DNA of 42,548 nucleotides from Thermoanaerobaculia bacterium (GTDB taxonomy: Bacteria > Acidobacteriota > Thermoanaerobaculia > Multivoradales > JAHZIX01), in NCBI GenBank assembly GCA_027069135.1, contig JALXFE010000465.1, positions 1 through 42,548 of the forward strand, given 5' to 3'. The position numbers were made by a program, and so were the translations under genes. The notes beneath the pieces are model-generated. The model worked only from the letters and a program-made list of their open reading frames with translations, was not told where the DNA came from and did no database searches. Positions 7,661 through 15,378 of this stretch are shown here, piece by piece (the stretch's first letter is position 1; each line of letters opens with the position of its first letter).

Positions 7661-9451
7661 ATGTTGGGTTCCGCCCTTTTCGGAAAATCTCACAGGAAGC
7701 GGGATGCGTGTCTAGGCATGCTCCTGCTCCTGGCAGCGTCGCTTCCGGCTCTCGGCGCCCGCCGGGAGTTGGACCTCCGTCTCCAACGATTGGACCTTCC
7801 CGGGGCCCCTGCCGCCATCGTGGCGACGGATCTCGACGGGGACGGGCGTCGGGATCTAGCGATTGCGGTGGTCTACACCGTCTGGGATCAGCTCGAGCTG
7901 GAAGAACAGACCGAGATGGACGAGATCGAGGGTCTCGTCGAGGTCCTGACCATCGTCTCAGCCCTCCTCGATCATCGCGAGCTCTTCCTGTTCCTCGGAC
8001 GGGAGGATGGAACCTACCAGCCCCTGGCGGATCCCCTGAGGCTCCCGACCTCGATTCTCTCCATCGAAGCGGGCCCCGAGGACCGTGGCCTGGTCGCTCT
8101 CACCGACGAGGGGCTGGCTCAGCTCGCCCTCCCGGATGCCGAGGGGGAGGCTCCGTCCTGGGAGCTCATCATCGAGGAGGCGCCGGTCCTCGCCGGTACC
8201 GGGGCCTTCTTTCCGCCCATGGGCCTGATCCGGGAGCTCGACGGCCACCCCGGGGAAGACGTCCTCTTACCGGCGACCCATGGTTACTCCGTCTACCTGA
8301 ACGGGGAAAACGGTCTTGAGAGCAAAGCCGCTCAGCGGGGACTGCTGCCCGCCTTCGAGAATCTTCCCAACCGGGCTTCCGGCGCCTTCATCCGCTTCTA
8401 CCCCCTTCCCGAGGTCCGCGATACCGATGGCGATGGCCGACCGGACCTGCTCTTTCCCCATCCCCAAGACCATTGGAAAGATTTCCGCCGGGCCGAGAAT
8501 CTCGGTGGGCGCTTCGGTGCCTTCTCTGCTCCCCTCGAAGGCTTTTCACCCCTCGAGCGCCCAGAGTTACCTCCGAGGAGTAGCGAAGATTCGGGCGCTG
8601 AGGGAGAGGGTGCTGAGGGAGAGGGTGCTGAGGGAGAGGGTGCTGAGGGAGAGGGTGCTGAGGGAGAGGGCTCTGAAAGCGGGATGCCAGAGGAAAACGC
8701 CGTGCTTTTCGAGGACATCGATGGCGATGGCCGGGCTGAGCTGATCACCCAAGAGCAACTCGACCAAGATGCCGAAGGCCTGCGAGAGGGATTGGAGGAA
8801 GCCCGGCGACCGGAGTTTCGCTACCGAATATATCCGCAAGGTCCGGGTGGAGCCCTCGTCAAGGAGCCCGCCTTGGATTTCCAGGTGACCGGCTACGCTC
8901 TGGCCGGCGACCCGGACTTCCCCTTTCCCGGAGGGTTCGAGGACCTCGACGGGGACGGGCGCAAGGATCTGATCACCCTCACCCTCGACTTCTCCTGGAT
9001 GCAGGCGGTCAAGATCCTGGCCACCCAGCGCATCAGCATCGGCCTCGACTTCCACATCTGGTGCCAGAGACCCGATGGATCCGGTTTCACCCAGGTCCGA
9101 GGTCTGGACCTTTCCGGAAAGTTCAAACTCAATCTCAACAATCTCCGGACCCACCAGCTCTCCCAATTCGCGGGAGATTTCAACGGCGACGGTCGGGCGG
9201 ACTTTCTCCAGATCGGCCGCGGCAAACAAGTTTCGATCCATCTGGGCCAGGAGGGCTGCGCCTACCCGGCCAAAGCGGATTTGCAGCTGGAACTGGCGGA
9301 GAAGCCCGAGGATCTAAGCCTCGTCCAGGTCCGAGACCTCGACGGGGATCAGCGCTCCGACTTGATCTTCATTCAGCCCCGGCGCTCGGAGACTACCGAG
9401 GGCTCTATTCCGGTTCGGCTGGATCTCTACCTCAGTGGAGGTGAACGATGA
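7661..9451 (+). CDS. Secreted FG-GAP/VCBS-like repeat protein with AEGEG insert
   Basis: 596 residues; AGGAGG lies about nine bases before ATG 7661. A signal peptide (KRDACLGMLLLLAASLPALG) is preceded by a basic N-terminus. The mature protein carries at least six DxDxDGxxD loops: DLDGDGRRDLAI, DTDGDGRPDLLF, DIDGDGRAELIT, DLDGDGRKDLIT, DFNGDGRADFLQ and DLDGDQRSDLIF. These are the calcium-binding signature of FG-GAP/VCBS propeller blades as in integrin-alpha-like surface proteins. Between blades, near residues 313-337, sits a five-fold AEGEG repeat encoded by 15-base DNA units. The stop overlaps the start of the next FG-GAP gene (ATGA at 9448), so the two proteins are made together and may act as a pair. 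Substrate or partner is unknown. Confidence 0.85.
   Translation: MLGSALFGKSHRKRDACLGMLLLLAASLPALGARRELDLRLQRLDLPGAPAAIVATDLDGDGRRDLAIAVVYTVWDQLELEEQTEMDEIEGLVEVLTIVSALLDHRELFLFLGREDGTYQPLADPLRLPTSILSIEAGPEDRGLVALTDEGLAQLALPDAEGEAPSWELIIEEAPVLAGTGAFFPPMGLIRELDGHPGEDVLLPATHGYSVYLNGENGLESKAAQRGLLPAFENLPNRASGAFIRFYPLPEVRDTDGDGRPDLLFPHPQDHWKDFRRAENLGGRFGAFSAPLEGFSPLERPELPPRSSEDSGAEGEGAEGEGAEGEGAEGEGAEGEGSESGMPEENAVLFEDIDGDGRAELITQEQLDQDAEGLREGLEEARRPEFRYRIYPQGPGGALVKEPALDFQVTGYALAGDPDFPFPGGFEDLDGDGRKDLITLTLDFSWMQAVKILATQRISIGLDFHIWCQRPDGSGFTQVRGLDLSGKFKLNLNNLRTHQLSQFAGDFNGDGRADFLQIGRGKQVSIHLGQEGCAYPAKADLQLELAEKPEDLSLVQVRDLDGDQRSDLIFIQPRRSETTEGSIPVRLDLYLSGGER
8597..8671 (+). repeat. Five tandem 15-base units inside the FG-GAP gene
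   Basis: GCTGAGGGAGAGGGT is repeated five times head to tail at the same phase (8597, 8612, 8627, 8642, 8657); only the last base of the fifth unit differs. Each unit encodes AEGEG, so changes in copy number keep the reading frame. The near-perfect identity points to recent expansion by slippage. Confidence 0.95.
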
Positions 9452-11016
9452 GGCTATCGCGAGCTCCGGTGACGTTGCTCCTTGGGTTGGGCTCGATTCT
9501 TCCCTTCTGCCAGCCTCCCCGGGCTGCGGCTCAGCAGCAAGACGAGCCGCCATCTGCAACTCACGAGACCGTCCCGCCTTCCTCGAGCACTCATGGCCCG
9601 ATGGCGGCGGTCACGCTCAACACGGTCGAGGGTGCCCGGCGGTGGCAGCTGGTCTTGCCCTATCCTCTGCGAGACACCCTCCTACTGCCGAAATCCGGAG
9701 GAGGCCATCGAGTGATCCTGCTCCTCGGGGAACACAGGGAAGGCGGCGGCGGCCGCGACCCGGCCAGTCAGGTTCTCTCCTTCGATCTCGAGACCCCGAC
9801 CGAAATCGTCCCCTTGACGACCCCGCAGCAGCATCGCCCCGTAGAGATCACTCTTGCCGGGGACCTCAAGAGCGGCAAGGTTCGCCCCTTTGCCCTCACT
9901 GCGACGGGCGTTCTCGCGTTGGATCTCGACGGGCCGGAAAGGGCTCGGGAGGTCTTGAGGCATCCTCCGGGAAGCCGTCCCGGCTTCCCCGAGAAAGGGC
10001 TCTCAAACACCCCGGGAAGCTCGATCCTGCCGTTGGTCCAGGCCGGATCTATCTCCCTGTATCGCCCGACGGTCGACGCCCGGTTGCTGCCCGCCGGCAC
10101 CCACCGCCTACCCGTCCGAGCCCAACGCAAATCCCATAGCCTCCGACTCGACTCCCCGCCGGTCACCCTGCTCGACCGGCCCGAGGGCTCGCCTCTCTTG
10201 GTCATCGGCCCGGAGGCTCAGGGCCCTCGCCGCTTACGGACCCTTCTGGTCGATCCCTCGAAACCTGAGGACCCAGAGCCGACCGAGGCCTGGTCGCTGC
10301 TTCCCGCAACTGAGGAGGTCGCCTCGAGCTGGTACGCCTGGGTCGACGGCCGACCGATTCTCCTGGTGACGACCTACAGCGCCGACAAGGTGGGCGTTTT
10401 CGAGAAGCAGAAGCTCCGCGTCTTCTCCCTACGACCGGATCGCACGCGCCGGGGATCCTCCCCGTCGCTTGCCCGGCTCACCGCGAGTCGCCGCTGGCAG
10501 ATTCTCGACCCCGTCCTGGCAGATGTCGACGCCGACGGGAAGCAGGATCTCGTGGTCATCCAGCCGGAAGGCCTCGGGGGCGGCAAACTCATCCTCGAGG
10601 CACACTCAAGTCTCAGCCTCGGGCGTTTCCGACAAACCCCACGCAAGACGGTGATTCCCGTCACGGGGCAGGTCTGGAGCTATGGCGAGGATGTCAATGG
10701 CGATGGAATCCCGGATTTAGCCGCCGTCGAAGAAAATCAGGTCCTCATCTTCTTGGGCAACCCAGATCCACGGAAGCGTTCTTTCATGGAACGAAAAGCT
10801 CGCTGGTCCCTACCGCTGTCACAGGGCCCTAAAGAGAGCGAAGACGTGTTTGTCACGGTGGGCACCGGAGACATCGACGTCGACTCGAGCTCGGTCCATT
10901 CTCCCAACGCCCTGAGATTGGCGGATCTGGACGGCGACGGTCGAGCCGAGATTCTCGTCTCCCGTGCCGGCGGAGAAGATCGGAGCCTTGTGGAGATCTT
11001 TCAACTAGACCTGTAG
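9448..11016 (+). CDS. Secreted FG-GAP-repeat protein, partner of the preceding gene
   Basis: 522 residues; the ATG overlaps the upstream stop (ATGA). The N-terminus MRLSRAPVTLLLGLGSILPF is a signal peptide ending near AAAQQ. FG-GAP calcium-loop motifs are concentrated in the C-terminal half: DVDADGKQDLVVI, DVNGDGIPDLAAV and DLDGDGRAEILVS. The first half is a long, less repetitive beta-rich region. It is probably exported and either surface-bound or periplasmic. Organisation and overlap argue for co-expression with the 7661 gene. Its last 12 bases overlap the end of the convergent kinase gene on the other strand. The family (FG-GAP) is clear, the exact role is not. Confidence 0.82.
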   Translation: MRLSRAPVTLLLGLGSILPFCQPPRAAAQQQDEPPSATHETVPPSSSTHGPMAAVTLNTVEGARRWQLVLPYPLRDTLLLPKSGGGHRVILLLGEHREGGGGRDPASQVLSFDLETPTEIVPLTTPQQHRPVEITLAGDLKSGKVRPFALTATGVLALDLDGPERAREVLRHPPGSRPGFPEKGLSNTPGSSILPLVQAGSISLYRPTVDARLLPAGTHRLPVRAQRKSHSLRLDSPPVTLLDRPEGSPLLVIGPEAQGPRRLRTLLVDPSKPEDPEPTEAWSLLPATEEVASSWYAWVDGRPILLVTTYSADKVGVFEKQKLRVFSLRPDRTRRGSSPSLARLTASRRWQILDPVLADVDADGKQDLVVIQPEGLGGGKLILEAHSSLSLGRFRQTPRKTVIPVTGQVWSYGEDVNGDGIPDLAAVEENQVLIFLGNPDPRKRSFMERKARWSLPLSQGPKESEDVFVTVGTGDIDVDSSSVHSPNALRLADLDGDGRAEILVSRAGGEDRSLVEIFQLDL

Positions 11017-12141
11017 GCGAAAGATTGAACCCCGGGGCTCGTTGGGCTCCATCCAGAGCCTCCCACCGTGGGCCTCGGCGACCTGGCGGGCGAAGGTCAA
11101 CCCGAGACCGATCTGGGGGCCCTTCGTCTCCCCCATCTCCACGACCTTGAACATGTCGAAGATCATCTCTCGTTGCTCCACCGGTATTCCGGGTCCCTCG
11201 TCCGTGACCCGTAGCTCTACCTCCGGGGACTCCGGCTCGGCATCTCCCGAGGACATTGGGTAGAAGACCTCGAGCCGGACGCTTTGGCCGCCTCGGGAAA
11301 CTTTGAGGGCGTTGGAGAGCAGGTTGTCCAGTACCCGGCCGAAAAGACTGGCATCGAGCTCCAACACGGGAGACTCTAAAGGCAGGTCGAAGTGTAGGTC
11401 GACCCCCCGGGACTCCGCGACGGCGCAGTGGACCTCACGGAGGCGGTTTACCAATTCGTTGACGTCGACCGGATTCCTTTGCAGGATCAGCTTGCCACCT
11501 TCCATCTTGGCGATCTGCAGCATGTCGTTGACGAATCCATCGAGGCGGCGAGCCTGGGAATCCACTACCTCAAGGTCCGTACGATCTTCTGAGCCCAACT
11601 TTCCCCGTTGGCGCATCAGCTCGCAATAGAGCATGATCGCGCCCAGGGGCACCCGCATATCGTGAACGATCATGTTGGCCAGATCCTGACGCAGCTTCAA
11701 GGTAGCTCGTAGCCGATCGTGTTGCCTCTTGATCCGCAACATGGTTCGGATTCGTGCCCTAAGCTCCGGACCGTTGACCGGCTTGGCAAGGAATTCATCA
11801 GCGCCGGCATTGAGCCCCCGGATCAGGTCTTCCCGGCTATCGAGAGCGGTGACCAAAATGATGGGAATGCTACGCCAGAGCGTGCCTGATTTCAGCGCTT
11901 GACAGACCTCGAAGCCATCCATGCCGGGCATCATGACGTCCAACAGGATGACGTCCGGCCGGATCTCCGGCAGATTCGCCAACAGACTTTGACCACTTTG
12001 AGCGAAGGCTAAATCATACTCTTCCGAGTGGAGAAGAGCGGCACAATTCTCGCGGGCGATGCGGTCATCATCCACGATGCAAATCTTTGAATGAATCATC
12101 GCCTTGAAGGACTCAAGAGACCGTCCGCCTCTCCTTTTCAC
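11005..12141 (-). CDS. Soluble receiver-histidine kinase
   Basis: 378 residues from a GTG at 12141; an internal ATG at 12099 (MIHSKICIVDDD) could be the true start. Order: receiver domain (about residues 17-135) with the acidic pocket IVDDD, phospho-acceptor Asp in VILLDVMMPGMDG and Lys in FLAKPVNG; then HisKA with VHDMRVPLG as H-box; then HATPase_c with N-box LDNLLSNALK, G1 DEGPGIP and G2 GLGLTFA. No membrane segment is present, so the protein is cytosolic and takes its signal through the receiver. It lies 14 bases downstream of the LuxR-type regulator on the same strand, so the two probably form one phosphorelay operon. It is convergent with, and overlaps by 12 bases, the FG-GAP gene. Confidence 0.92.
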   Translation of the reverse strand: MKRRGGRSLESFKAMIHSKICIVDDDRIARENCAALLHSEEYDLAFAQSGQSLLANLPEIRPDVILLDVMMPGMDGFEVCQALKSGTLWRSIPIILVTALDSREDLIRGLNAGADEFLAKPVNGPELRARIRTMLRIKRQHDRLRATLKLRQDLANMIVHDMRVPLGAIMLYCELMRQRGKLGSEDRTDLEVVDSQARRLDGFVNDMLQIAKMEGGKLILQRNPVDVNELVNRLREVHCAVAESRGVDLHFDLPLESPVLELDASLFGRVLDNLLSNALKVSRGGQSVRLEVFYPMSSGDAEPESPEVELRVTDEGPGIPVEQREMIFDMFKVVEMGETKGPQIGLGLTFARQVAEAHGGRLWMEPNEPRGSIFRLQV

Positions 12142-12155
12142 TCGGCCCGGGCTCC

Positions 12156-12791
12156 TCAGGTCACCAGCCCCTCCCGCAGGGCATAGCGCATCAACTCGGC
12201 GTTGTTCTTGAGCTCCATTTTTTCCAGAATTCTGGCCCGATAGGTGCTCACCGTCTTGACGCTGAGGAAGAGCTCGTCAGCGATTTCCTTGGGCGTCTTA
12301 CCCATGGCGATCATGGACATCACTTGATATTCACGATCTGAGAGCCGCTCGTGGGGAGCTGCGTCCCTGCCCGGGTCGAGGCTCATGACCAGTTGCTCGG
12401 CCATCGCCGGGCTGACGTAGCGACCGCCCGAGGAAACTCTCCGGATCGCCTCTAGAAGCTCCTCCGTGACCGATCCCTTGGTCACGTACCCGGAAGCTCC
12501 CTCCTTGAGGCAGCGGATCGCGAGATGGTCCTCCGGGCGACCGGAAAGCATGAGGATGGCGGTCCTCGGTAGGACCCTCTTCAAGTCTTGAATGGTTTCG
12601 ACGGCTCCACGGCCCGGCATGATGACGTCGCATATGACCAAATCTGGTTTGGTGCGATTCGCCACGTCGATCGTCTCTTGGCTGGAGGAGGCCTCGCCGA
12701 CCACCTCCATTCCGCCGGCACCTTCGATGAGCCGGGTCAGTCCATCCCGGAAGATCGGATGGTCGTCTGCGATGAGGATTCGAATCTTCAT
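12156..12791 (-). CDS. NarL/FixJ-type response regulator with LuxR DNA-binding domain
   Basis: 211 residues, standard for the family. The N-terminal receiver has IADDHPIFRDGL (acidic pocket), the phospho-acceptor Asp in LVICDVIMPGRGAVE and the switch Lys in GYVTKGSVTEE. The C-terminal LuxR-type helix-turn-helix runs from LSDREYQVMSMIAMGKTPKE through LFLSVKTVSTYRARILEKM. It would bind DNA as a phosphorylated dimer. It is the first gene of the minus-strand operon with the receiver-kinase, its probable partner. Target genes cannot be told from the window. Confidence 0.93.
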   Translation of the reverse strand: MKIRILIADDHPIFRDGLTRLIEGAGGMEVVGEASSSQETIDVANRTKPDLVICDVIMPGRGAVETIQDLKRVLPRTAILMLSGRPEDHLAIRCLKEGASGYVTKGSVTEELLEAIRRVSSGGRYVSPAMAEQLVMSLDPGRDAAPHERLSDREYQVMSMIAMGKTPKEIADELFLSVKTVSTYRARILEKMELKNNAELMRYALREGLVT

Positions 12792-12930
12792 ATCTTGCCG
12801 CGTCTCGGACGCCGCCGAAATTGTACTCTACCCCTGCTCATCCGGGAACGAGATCTCGCAGATCCCGAGCCCTTTTCCATCATTCATTTCACATTACAGA
12901 AACATCAACAGAGGAATAAACTTTAGAAGC

Positions 12931-12936
12931 ATTATA
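12931..12936 (-). promoter_or_regulatory. Possible -10 element for the response-regulator operon
   Basis: The minus strand reads TATAAT here, a perfect consensus -10, in an AT-rich intergenic stretch about 140 bases before the regulator start at 12791. The bases 17 upstream do not resemble TTGACA, so it would have to be a weak or activated promoter. Confidence 0.3.
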
Positions 12937-12981
12937 CCTCAATGTATCCGCCGAAGCTCATGGGACCGAAGTACTTCGAGC

Positions 12982-13824
12982 TTATTGGGGGAGAGGACGC
13001 AAGGAAGCCGGAGAAATCCGGACCGTCAACCCTTCCGGAGAAGACTCGATTCGGGGTTGTCGCGCGGTATCCATCGCAGCATCGATGACCAGTCTAAGTT
13101 TGTCTCGATGGTCACCGATGCGGATTCGGGAGGCGAGGTGATGCTCCAGATCGATGACCTTTGGGCATCGAACCGTCCAATTTCCTGGAAGATCCAAGAC
13201 TATGCGCCTCGGTTCCTCCAGGGTAAAGGACTGGAAGTCCTCGATCGGCCGCCCGGCGACGACGACCAATTGCAACCGCCCGCCCTGACCCTCCCCCCGA
13301 ATCCCTCGGAGTACCCATGACACCGGGGAGTCGACCACCTCGAGGATGGGCTGGGCAATCTCGACTTCAGGATTGTCCGACTCGACCGTCATCGGCTCCT
13401 GGGGACTCTTCCTCGCCCCGTCGATCACCGACGGATCAGAATCCACCCGTGGGGGCTCGAAAGACGGAGTCTTTTCTTCGACCTCGGGAGGGACTGCCAC
13501 CTCGGTGGCCAAAGTCTTAGGAGGCACGGTCTTGGGAGGCACGGTCTCGATGAGCTCCGAGGAAGGCTGCAAGTAGCCGAGTGTCCGTATGGCGAATACG
13601 GCCATCAAGGCGATGGCCCCCCCGAAGGCGACCACCCGGGGAAGGTTGAACAGGCTCCCGCTTCTTCGCCAGAACCGGCCTTGGCAGGACCGGCATCGGT
13701 ACGGCAACATCGGATGGAACAGAGTAAGAACTCTTTCCCAGATACGGCGAGCAGATCGCCGAACATTCAAGCTATAGCACCGCGGACATCGCATGGTCAT
13801 GCGTTGTGAGTCCCGCTGTCTCAT
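12982..13824 (-). CDS. Zinc-ribbon, single-pass membrane protein with C-terminal AMIN-like domain
   Basis: 280 residues; AGGGAGGGGG about eight bases upstream supports the ATG at 13824. Order: a zinc-ribbon-like module with CPRC (13-16) and CRSC pairs; one transmembrane helix near residues 64-80 (VVAFGGAIALMAVFAIRTLG); a long Pro/Glu-rich linker; and a C-terminal beta domain resembling AMIN (FTLEEPRRIVLDLPG, then LRLVIDA and PEGLTVRI). AMIN domains bind or localise to the periplasmic envelope in amidases and secretin systems. The topology would put the zinc ribbon in the cytoplasm and AMIN outside. No amidase or secretin gene is adjacent. The domain assignment is by pattern. Confidence 0.7.
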   Translation of the reverse strand: MRQRDSQRMTMRCPRCYSLNVRRSARRIWERVLTLFHPMLPYRCRSCQGRFWRRSGSLFNLPRVVAFGGAIALMAVFAIRTLGYLQPSSELIETVPPKTVPPKTLATEVAVPPEVEEKTPSFEPPRVDSDPSVIDGARKSPQEPMTVESDNPEVEIAQPILEVVDSPVSWVLRGIRGEGQGGRLQLVVVAGRPIEDFQSFTLEEPRRIVLDLPGNWTVRCPKVIDLEHHLASRIRIGDHRDKLRLVIDAAMDTARQPRIESSPEGLTVRISPASLRPLPQ

Positions 13825-13965
13825 AGGGACCCCCTCCCTCTAGCCGCCGTAACACGGTCGGCTCGATTTTCTAGCAAGCTGCCCTCTCCGATGGGGCCAG
13901 GCTCTTACTTCTGGCTCCTAGGCAGCGTCGAGGCTCATCCTTGGGGGGGGAAATCCTAATTCATA

Positions 13966-13995
13966 TTGCCTGGGCAAATCTTGCCCGGGCAAATC
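13966..13995. promoter_or_regulatory. Twin palindromic sites in tandem, candidate operator
   Basis: TTGCCTGGGCAAATC (13966-13980) is followed at once by TTGCCCGGGCAAATC (13981-13995), differing at one base. Each starts with a 12-base dyad; the second (TTGCCCGGGCAA) is a perfect palindrome. The pair sits 140-170 bases before the start of the minus-strand AMIN-protein gene and past the end of the AAA+ gene. No T-run follows on either strand, so it looks like a paired protein-binding site. Confidence 0.45.
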
Positions 13996-14058
13996 GAAAC
14001 CTACCCGGATAGCTTATACCGTTTCCTGCCCTATCTCCAAGGCCGGAACGCCCGTAGA

Positions 14059-15141
14059 TTAGGGGCCTTCTCCATCGAGGGCTCGGTCCACCTCCGGCTC
14101 GTCCAGCATCAGGGCGCTGCCGGAAGCCTTGGCCAGAGAGGGATCGAACTCATAATCCCGAATCACCCGGCGGAAGACCTCTTTCAGCGCCCGCGCCCCG
14201 AGGCGAGGATGAGCGGAGGCCTCTACCGCGATCCGCCGCACAGCGGAGGGGGAGATCGCCAACCGGAGACCCTGGCTGGCGAAATACTCCTGGGCCTGAT
14301 GCAACCCGGAGTCCTCGGTCTCGAGAAAGATACGGATCAATTCGTCCACGGCGAGGTCCTCCAGCAGGACCATCGAATCGAATCGAGCCAGGAATTGGGG
14401 GCTCATCCCATACTCGAAGAGGTCGTCGTAGCGCAGCCATTCCTCGAGGCGAAATTGCAATTCTTCCCGGATCTTCCCGTCGTCAACCACCGTCACGCTC
14501 TTGAGGGCGCCCTTGTCGGCACCGATGGTCACCCGGTTGTAGACGGCGTCGTAAAGGCCCTCGAAGGCGCCGGCAGCGACGAAAAGCAAGCCGCTCGAGT
14601 CCACCGACTCCCGACCTCCCCCCGCCCAGTCCGGAAGGGTGAAGGGAACCGAATCGTTCTCGATCAAGGTCAGCAAAGCCTCCTGGGCGCGGATCCCAGC
14701 GGAATGTAACTCCCCCCCGACGTGTGAACGGATCTTGTCGACCTCGTCCACGAAGACGATGCCCCGCCGCACCCGGACCAACAGCTGCTCCCGGGTGGCA
14801 TCGTCCCCCAGACTCTGCCGCGCTTTCTCGAGAAGACGCCGCAACACCACTTCCCCCGGCCGCCCCTCCTCGGCCAGATCCGCCAGCACCTTGGCGTGAA
14901 ATCGAATCACCGTCGAGTGCTCGCCGAATCTCGGATTCTCGGAAAGATAGGTCTCGACAGCCCGCATCAGGGTGGTCTTGCCGGTACCGGAGGGACCGAT
15001 GAGCAGGATATTGCTGGAGCGCAACCCGGCCAAGACCTTGGCCAAAGCGATGGACATCTCCCGAACCGCGCGGGTTTGACCGATCACCCGGCCTTGGAGC
15101 TCGGTGGCGATCTGCTTCGGGGTCGGTGGCGGAGTCGTCAT
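14059..15141 (-). CDS. ClpX-like AAA+ ATPase lacking zinc-finger, GYVG pore loop and IGF loop
   Basis: 360 residues from ATG 15141, with AAGGG upstream. The AAA+ core is clear: Walker A GPSGTGKT (49-56), Walker B GIVFVDEVDKI (127-137), and sensor-2 region HPRLGARALKEVFRRVI near residue 313. The order and the ISPSAVRRIAVEA helix match ClpX/HslU. Differences from ClpX: no N-terminal four-cysteine zinc domain, the pore-loop GYVGED is replaced by GRPGEV after VLADLAEE, and I see no IGF-type ClpP-binding loop. It is therefore probably not a ClpP partner, but a remodelling ATPase of unknown target. A 13-base tandem repeat lies just upstream. It is divergent from the TPR-protein gene. No protease gene is next to it. 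Confidence 0.82.
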   Translation of the reverse strand: MTTPPPTPKQIATELQGRVIGQTRAVREMSIALAKVLAGLRSSNILLIGPSGTGKTTLMRAVETYLSENPRFGEHSTVIRFHAKVLADLAEEGRPGEVVLRRLLEKARQSLGDDATREQLLVRVRRGIVFVDEVDKIRSHVGGELHSAGIRAQEALLTLIENDSVPFTLPDWAGGGRESVDSSGLLFVAAGAFEGLYDAVYNRVTIGADKGALKSVTVVDDGKIREELQFRLEEWLRYDDLFEYGMSPQFLARFDSMVLLEDLAVDELIRIFLETEDSGLHQAQEYFASQGLRLAISPSAVRRIAVEASAHPRLGARALKEVFRRVIRDYEFDPSLAKASGSALMLDEPEVDRALDGEGP

Positions 15142-15166
15142 GACGGGAACCCTTATTTCTAGCTCT

Positions 15167-15218
15167 GCTGTCTAGCTTGGCCGTCTAGCTCGGCTGTCTA
15201 GCTCGGCTGTCTAGCTCG
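15167..15218. repeat. Four tandem 13-base repeats between divergent genes
   Basis: Units are GCTGTCTAGCTTG (15167), GCCGTCTAGCTCG (15180), GCTGTCTAGCTCG (15193) and GCTGTCTAGCTCG (15206), with a partial TCTAGCTCT just before. Each contains CTAG. The array begins about 25 bases upstream of the AAA+ start and lies within the divergent intergenic region, where it could act on either promoter. Confidence 0.85.
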
Positions 15219-15378
15219 ACGTTGGGGCGAACGACTGAATTCTACCCTGTACCGGAAACGTCCAGGGGCTTTGGCGTTGTGCCCTACCCACAGAGCCTTC
15301 GGGGCGCCGACATGGCTCGGGCAAAAGATCTCCTGCGGAGGATTTCCCCAGACCTGGTTGGCGGTAGAATTAGCAGCT

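Noticed and set aside
8597-8671. CRISPR-like repeat array
   Set aside because: Units are contiguous with no spacers and encode protein in frame.
15167-15218. CRISPR or attachment-site array
   Set aside because: No spacers, no cas genes, no integrase or tRNA nearby.
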